Source of the DNA: Petropleomorpha daqingensis
GTDB taxonomy: Bacteria > Actinomycetota > Actinomycetes > Mycobacteriales > Geodermatophilaceae
DNA: 64,000 bases
NCBI RefSeq assembly: GCF_013408985.1
Contig: NZ_JACBZT010000001.1
Coordinates: forward strand, 186,001 to 250,000
Direction of reading: 5' to 3'
Positions 59,947 through 64,000 of the stretch are shown here, one piece after another (the stretch's first letter is position 1; each line of letters starts with the position of its first letter). Made by a program: the position numbers and the translations under genes. The notes under the pieces were generated by a model. It worked only from the letters and a program-made list of their open reading frames with translations, ran no database searches and was not told where the DNA came from.

Positions 59947-60648
59947 ATGACGCTCATCGAAGACCGCACCAAGACCGCCGTCGTCCAGGTGACCGGCGCC
60001 TGGAAGCTGCACAAGCTGGGCGACGAGGTGGTCCGCGCGCTCGTCGATGCCGACCTGACCGTGATGCCGGGCGAGTTCGTCTGCCTGATGGGCCCGTCGG
60101 GCAGCGGCAAGTCCACCCTGCTCAACCTCATCGGGGGCCTGGACCGGCCGACGAAGGGCAGCGTCGTCATCAACGGCCAGGACACCGCGACGCTCACCGA
60201 GAGCCAGTTCGCCGCCCTGCGCCACGACACGATCGGCTACATCTTCCAGAGCTACAACCTGATCCCGTTCCTGTCCGCGGTCGAGAACGTCGAGCTCCCG
60301 CTCATGTTCGAGCCCTACGACCGCAAGGCTCTCCGCACGCGCGCGCTCGAACTGCTCGAGCTGGTCGGGCTCGGGCACCGGGTCGACCACGCCCCGCCCA
60401 AGATGTCCGGCGGCGAGCAGCAGCGCACCGCGATCGCGCGCTCGCTGATCAGCGACCCGCGGCTGATCCTCGCCGACGAGCCGACGGCCAACCTCGACCA
60501 CCGGACCGGCGCCACCGTCGTCCGCCTGCTGCGGGACCTCTGCGCCGACCTCGGCGTGACCGTCGTCGCGAGCACCCACGACCCGACGGTCGCCGAGGAG
60601 GCCAGCCGCGTCGTCCGCATGAAGGACGGCGAGATCCAAGCCGCCTAG
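59947..60648 (+). CDS. ABC transporter ATP-binding protein (LolD/MacB type)
   Basis: A 233-residue ATPase. Walker A GPSGSGKSTLLNLIGGLD, a Q-loop in IFQSYNLIPFLSAVENV, the signature MSGGEQQRTAIARSL and Walker B LILADEPTANLD are intact, and an H-loop histidine is in VVASTHDPTVAEEAS. It powers the two FtsX-type permeases upstream in the same operon, forming a three-gene exporter or mechanotransmission complex. Confidence 0.9.
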   Translation: MTLIEDRTKTAVVQVTGAWKLHKLGDEVVRALVDADLTVMPGEFVCLMGPSGSGKSTLLNLIGGLDRPTKGSVVINGQDTATLTESQFAALRHDTIGYIFQSYNLIPFLSAVENVELPLMFEPYDRKALRTRALELLELVGLGHRVDHAPPKMSGGEQQRTAIARSLISDPRLILADEPTANLDHRTGATVVRLLRDLCADLGVTVVASTHDPTVAEEASRVVRMKDGEIQAA

Positions 60649-60675
60649 CCCCCCGCTCAGACAGGAGACAGCAGC

Positions 60676-62187
60676 ATGGCCATCGACGCCGCACCGCCGG
60701 AGTCACCCACCACCGCTCGCGACAAGCTCATGACCACCGAGCTGGTCCCCGAACAGGTGCTGCCCAAGGTCCTCGGCACCTTCGGGCTCACCGCCACCTA
60801 CGTCTTCATCATCTGCTGGCTGACCGGGTCGTCGGTCATGGCGACCGGCGGGTGGACGGCGATCCCCATGTGGATCCTCGGCATCCTGCTGTTCCTGCTG
60901 CCGGCCGGCCTGGCCGTCGCCGAGCTCGGCAACCTCTGGCCCGGCCAGGGCGGGGTCTACATCTGGGCCTACCGGACCATGAACGAGCCGCTGGCCTTCT
61001 TCGGCGGTTTCCTGTCCTGGATCCCGGTCATCCTCAACGGGGCCAGCTCGCCGGCGATCGTGCTGCAGCTGCTGCTGCTCGCCTTCCACGCGGAGATCGG
61101 GCTGACGCTGTCGATCATCCTGCAGCTGGTGATCCTCTGGGTCGTCATCGGGCTGGCGCTGGCCAAGCTCGCCGCGAACCAGAAGATCATGAACGTCACG
61201 TTCGTCGTGTACGGCGTGCTGACGGCGGTGATCTTCGTGGCCGGCGCCCTCTACGCGGCCAACCACGGCGGCCCGGCCACCGAGTTCAGCCTGCACGACA
61301 CCCTCGTGCCCAACTTCGCCGTCGGCGGGTTCCTCTTCGGCACCGTGCTGCTCTACCTGGTCGGCGTCGAGACGCCGTTCAACATGGGCGCGGAGTTCCT
61401 GTCGGTGAAGCGCAGCGCCACCCGGATGATCCTGTGGGGCTCGCTGGCGCTGATCGCGATCTACCTGCTCACCACGCTGGGCACGATGATGGCGCTGCCC
61501 ACCGCCGAGATCGACCCGGTGACCGGCGTCGTCGGCATGCTGGGCGTGGCCGGCTTCAGCGGCCTGATGGAGATCGCCGCGATCGTGCTGGCGGTCATCG
61601 TGTTCGTCGCGCTGGTGACCTACCAGGTCGCCTACTCCCGGCTGATCTTCGTCTCGGGCCTGGAACGGCACCTGCCGCGGATCTTCACCCACCTCAACCC
61701 GCGCACCCGCAACCCGGTGACCGCCGTCCTCGTCCAGGGCGCGATCTCCTCGACGATCATGGTGGCGCTGTTCAGCCAGTCCAGCCTGGCCAACGTCACC
61801 GTCTACCTGACCGGCGCGCTGTCGGTGGTCTGGCTGATCTCCGGCTTCTTCTTCTTCCTCCCGCTCCCGCTGGCGCGCCGGCAGTACGCCGACCGCTACG
61901 CCACCGAGCAGTTCTGGCGGATCCCCGGTGGCATGCCGGTCGTCTGGCTGGTCACCGTCGTCGGCTGCCTGGCCACCCTCGGCGGCGTCTACTACTCCTT
62001 CGCCACCCCGTGGATCGACGTCCCCACCGGCACCTGGATGACCTGGCTGGGCTCGATCAGCGCCGGCTGCCTGCTGGTCGGCCTCCTGGTCTACGTGTTC
62101 GGACGACGGTCGGCCCAGAAGCTCTCCGCCCCCGACGCCCTGGCCCACCTCGCGGTGCTCGAGCGCAAGCCCACCGAAACCGTCTGA
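60676..62187 (+). CDS. APC-family amino acid/amine permease
   Basis: A 503-residue membrane protein with about twelve helices. LPAGLAVAELGNLWPGQGGV and YIWAYRTMNEPLAFFGGFLS mark helices 2-3 of the APC superfamily; GVETPFNMGAEFLSVKRSAT lies in the helix 6 region. It likely imports an amino acid or an amine by cation coupling. The copper amine oxidase gene begins 30 bp after its stop, so a primary amine is the favoured substrate; that is inference from context. ATG 60676 has CAGGAGA about nine bases upstream. Confidence 0.87.
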   Translation: MAIDAAPPESPTTARDKLMTTELVPEQVLPKVLGTFGLTATYVFIICWLTGSSVMATGGWTAIPMWILGILLFLLPAGLAVAELGNLWPGQGGVYIWAYRTMNEPLAFFGGFLSWIPVILNGASSPAIVLQLLLLAFHAEIGLTLSIILQLVILWVVIGLALAKLAANQKIMNVTFVVYGVLTAVIFVAGALYAANHGGPATEFSLHDTLVPNFAVGGFLFGTVLLYLVGVETPFNMGAEFLSVKRSATRMILWGSLALIAIYLLTTLGTMMALPTAEIDPVTGVVGMLGVAGFSGLMEIAAIVLAVIVFVALVTYQVAYSRLIFVSGLERHLPRIFTHLNPRTRNPVTAVLVQGAISSTIMVALFSQSSLANVTVYLTGALSVVWLISGFFFFLPLPLARRQYADRYATEQFWRIPGGMPVVWLVTVVGCLATLGGVYYSFATPWIDVPTGTWMTWLGSISAGCLLVGLLVYVFGRRSAQKLSAPDALAHLAVLERKPTETV

Positions 62188-62217
62188 CCCTCCCGCAGAG
62201 ACAGGAGCACGTTCCCC

Positions 62218-64000
62218 ATGGCAGTCGACACCGCCCTCGCCGACCTCACCGACGGCTCGGGTCCGGCCATCCATCCGCTCGACCCGCTGACCGGCCCCGA
62301 GATCGAGCGCGCCGCCGCGATCGTCCAGGGCAGCGACCACACCTCCACCACCCTGCGGTTCGTGATGATCTCGCTGGCGGAGCCGCCCAAGCCGGCGGAC
62401 CTGGTCTTCGACTCGATCCCGGCCCGCAAGGCCTTCGTCGTCAGCTACGACAACGCGCAGAAGATGATCTTCGAGGGGATCGTCGACCTCGACCTCGGCA
62501 TGGTCGAGTCGTGGACGCCGGTCCCCGGCCGCTTCCCCTCCTACCTGGCCGAGCACATGGACGGCGTGGAGAAGGTCGTCCGCGAGGACCCGGGCTGGCA
62601 GGAGGCGATGCGCAAGCGCGGCGTCACCGACTTCGACCTGGCGATGATCGACCCCTGGCCGGCCGGCTACTACGGCGCCCAGGACCACTACGACAACTCG
62701 CCGCTGATCTGCCGCCCGCTGACGTTTCTGCGCTCGGCGCCGGGCGAGCACGGTTACGCCCGTCCGGTCGAGGGGCTGATCGTGCACTTCGACCTCGACG
62801 CCATGACCGTGCTGCACATCGAGGACCACGGCGTCGTCCCGCTGCCACCGACCGCCGGCAACTACTCCGAGCGGTTCATGTTCACCCCGGACAACCGCCC
62901 CGCGTTCACGCAGTTCCGCGACGACCTCAAGCCCATCGAGATCACCCAGCCGGAGGGGCCGAGCTTCACCGTCGACGGCTGGAACGTGACCTGGCAGAAG
63001 TGGTCGCTGCGGGTCGGCTTCAACCCGCGCGAGGGCCTGGTGCTGCACCAGCTCGCCTACACCGACCGCGGCGTCGAGCGGCCGATCATGTACCGCGCGG
63101 CGCTCTCGGAGATGGTGGTGCCCTACGGGGACACCTCGCCGACGCACTGGAACAAGAACGTGTTCGACATGGGCGAGGTCGGGATGGGCCTGATGGCCAA
63201 CCCGCTGACCCTCGGCTGCGACTGCCTCGGCGAGATCTTCTACTTCGACGGCGTCGTCAACGACTCGCTCGGCAACGCGGTGACGATCCCGAACGCGGTC
63301 TGCATGCACGAGGAGGACTACGGCATCGCCTGGAAGCACACCGACTTCCGCACCGGCGAGGTCGAGGTCCGCCGCTCCCGCCGGCTGGTGATCAGCTTCA
63401 TCGCCACCGTCGGCAACTACGAGTACGGCTTCTTCTGGTACCTCTACACCGACGGCAACATCGAGTACGAGATCAAGCTGACCGGGGTGCTCACCACCGG
63501 CGCGATCCCGGTCGGCCAGAAGCCGCGGTGGGGCAACCTGGTCGCCCCGGGCATCTACGGCCCGCACCACCAGCACTTCTTCAACGTCCGCATGGACATG
63601 ACCGTCGACGGGCCGGACAACTCGGTGTACGAGGTGGACTCGGTCCCCGAGCCCGATCCCGGGCTCAACCCGCACTCCAACGCCTGGATCACGCGGGACA
63701 CCCTGGTCGCCTCGGAGGCCGCCGGCGCCCGCGACTGGAAGTACGAGACCGCGCGCTACTGGAAGGTGGTCAACCCCTCGAAGGTCAACGAGCTGGGCAG
63801 CCCGGTCGGCTACAAGCTCATGCCGCGCGACGTCGTCCCGACGATGGTGCAGGAGGGCTCGGCGATCTACGACCGCGCGCGGTTCGTGCAGCACAACCTC
63901 TGGGTCACCAGGTACGACCCCCGCGAGCTGTACGCCTCCGGCGACTACCCGTACCAGTCACCGGACGTGCAGGGCCTGCCGGTCTACCAGGCGGACGACG
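62218..64000 (+). CDS. Copper-containing primary amine oxidase, 3' end beyond the window
   Basis: The gene starts at ATG 62218 with ACAGGAG upstream and stays open to the window end (594 codons). The catalytic domain shows the NYE motif at VGNYEY, with Tyr401 the precursor of topaquinone; the base aspartate at residue 317 in VFDMGEVG; and copper ligands in GPHHQHFF. The YRAALSEMVVPYGD segment also matches the family. It oxidises primary amines to aldehydes with release of ammonia and peroxide. Known enzymes are about 640-680 residues, so roughly 50-90 residues are missing. It closes the permease and transporter cluster. Confidence 0.92.
   Translation, partial: MAVDTALADLTDGSGPAIHPLDPLTGPEIERAAAIVQGSDHTSTTLRFVMISLAEPPKPADLVFDSIPARKAFVVSYDNAQKMIFEGIVDLDLGMVESWTPVPGRFPSYLAEHMDGVEKVVREDPGWQEAMRKRGVTDFDLAMIDPWPAGYYGAQDHYDNSPLICRPLTFLRSAPGEHGYARPVEGLIVHFDLDAMTVLHIEDHGVVPLPPTAGNYSERFMFTPDNRPAFTQFRDDLKPIEITQPEGPSFTVDGWNVTWQKWSLRVGFNPREGLVLHQLAYTDRGVERPIMYRAALSEMVVPYGDTSPTHWNKNVFDMGEVGMGLMANPLTLGCDCLGEIFYFDGVVNDSLGNAVTIPNAVCMHEEDYGIAWKHTDFRTGEVEVRRSRRLVISFIATVGNYEYGFFWYLYTDGNIEYEIKLTGVLTTGAIPVGQKPRWGNLVAPGIYGPHHQHFFNVRMDMTVDGPDNSVYEVDSVPEPDPGLNPHSNAWITRDTLVASEAAGARDWKYETARYWKVVNPSKVNELGSPVGYKLMPRDVVPTMVQEGSAIYDRARFVQHNLWVTRYDPRELYASGDYPYQSPDVQGLPVYQADD

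Noticed and set aside
60703-63894. 1063-codon minus-strand frame opposite the permease and amine oxidase genes
   Set aside because: Low-complexity His/Asp/Arg-rich translation typical of an antisense shadow; the plus strand encodes two clear families.
1-64000. CRISPR arrays, rRNA or tRNA genes
   Set aside because: No regularly spaced repeats or recognisable RNA gene sequence anywhere in the window.

Overview
The window is high-GC actinobacterial DNA. GC-rich codons, many GTG starts, mycothiol-type and DUF6318/DUF4253 families, a DUF222-like 5' fragment and PKD-like secreted proteins point to Geodermatophilaceae (Blastococcus, Geodermatophilus or Modestobacter type). The family placement is inference. 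I see no tRNA, rRNA, CRISPR array or intact insertion sequence.

Region 1 (1-7.4 kb) is a mixed chromosomal flank. It holds the edge of a probable DUF222/HNH gene, a DUF4253 protein, a NERD-domain helicase, a PanE-like reductase, a HAD-like protein, a frameshifted HD hydrolase, an NrtR-like Nudix regulator and an unknown protein. It ends in gene debris: a frameshifted helicase 3' end joined to the 3' end of a second HAD gene copy.

Region 2 (7.4-33 kb) is a dense defence island of visibly lower GC than the chromosome to its right. On the plus strand lies a three-gene unit: a complete sigma-70-family sigma factor, a DrmA-like helicase whose start overlaps the sigma stop, and a DrmB-like DUF1998 protein. 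It runs tail to tail into a complete class 1 DISARM operon on the minus strand (drmD-drmMI-drmA-drmB-drmC), every junction of which is a 4-nt stop/start overlap. Beyond DISARM come a Vsr endonuclease, an m5C methyltransferase, an HNH endonuclease and a GmrSD-type (DUF262/DUF1524) restriction protein. The sigma-DrmA-DrmB unit is the best candidate for an undescribed system. It uses the DISARM helicase/DUF1998 pair without a methyltransferase, SNF2 helicase or PLD nuclease, and adds a dedicated transcription initiation factor.

Region 3 (33-58 kb) is ordinary actinobacterial metabolism: acyl-CoA ligases, a crotonase, an F420/flavin-type luciferase-like monooxygenase, nitronate monooxygenases, a nitroreductase, a sarcosine/N-methyltryptophan oxidase, a thioesterase, a diguanylate cyclase, a large XRE/ATPase/TPR regulator, a hemerythrin-like protein and several small unknowns. 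Notable items are an uninterrupted 71-triplet collagen-like protein, a relic 3' end of an acyl-CoA ligase, and a lower-GC block spanning two coupled genes for a lipoprotein and a secreted protein.

Region 4 (58.4-64 kb) is a plus-strand amine-use cluster: two FtsX/MacB-type permeases, their ATPase, an APC-family permease and a copper amine oxidase that runs off the window end. Strong hairpin terminators lie at 36081-36122, 40746-40777, 42755-42777 and 56925-56960. All functions are read from motifs and context; no database search was run.
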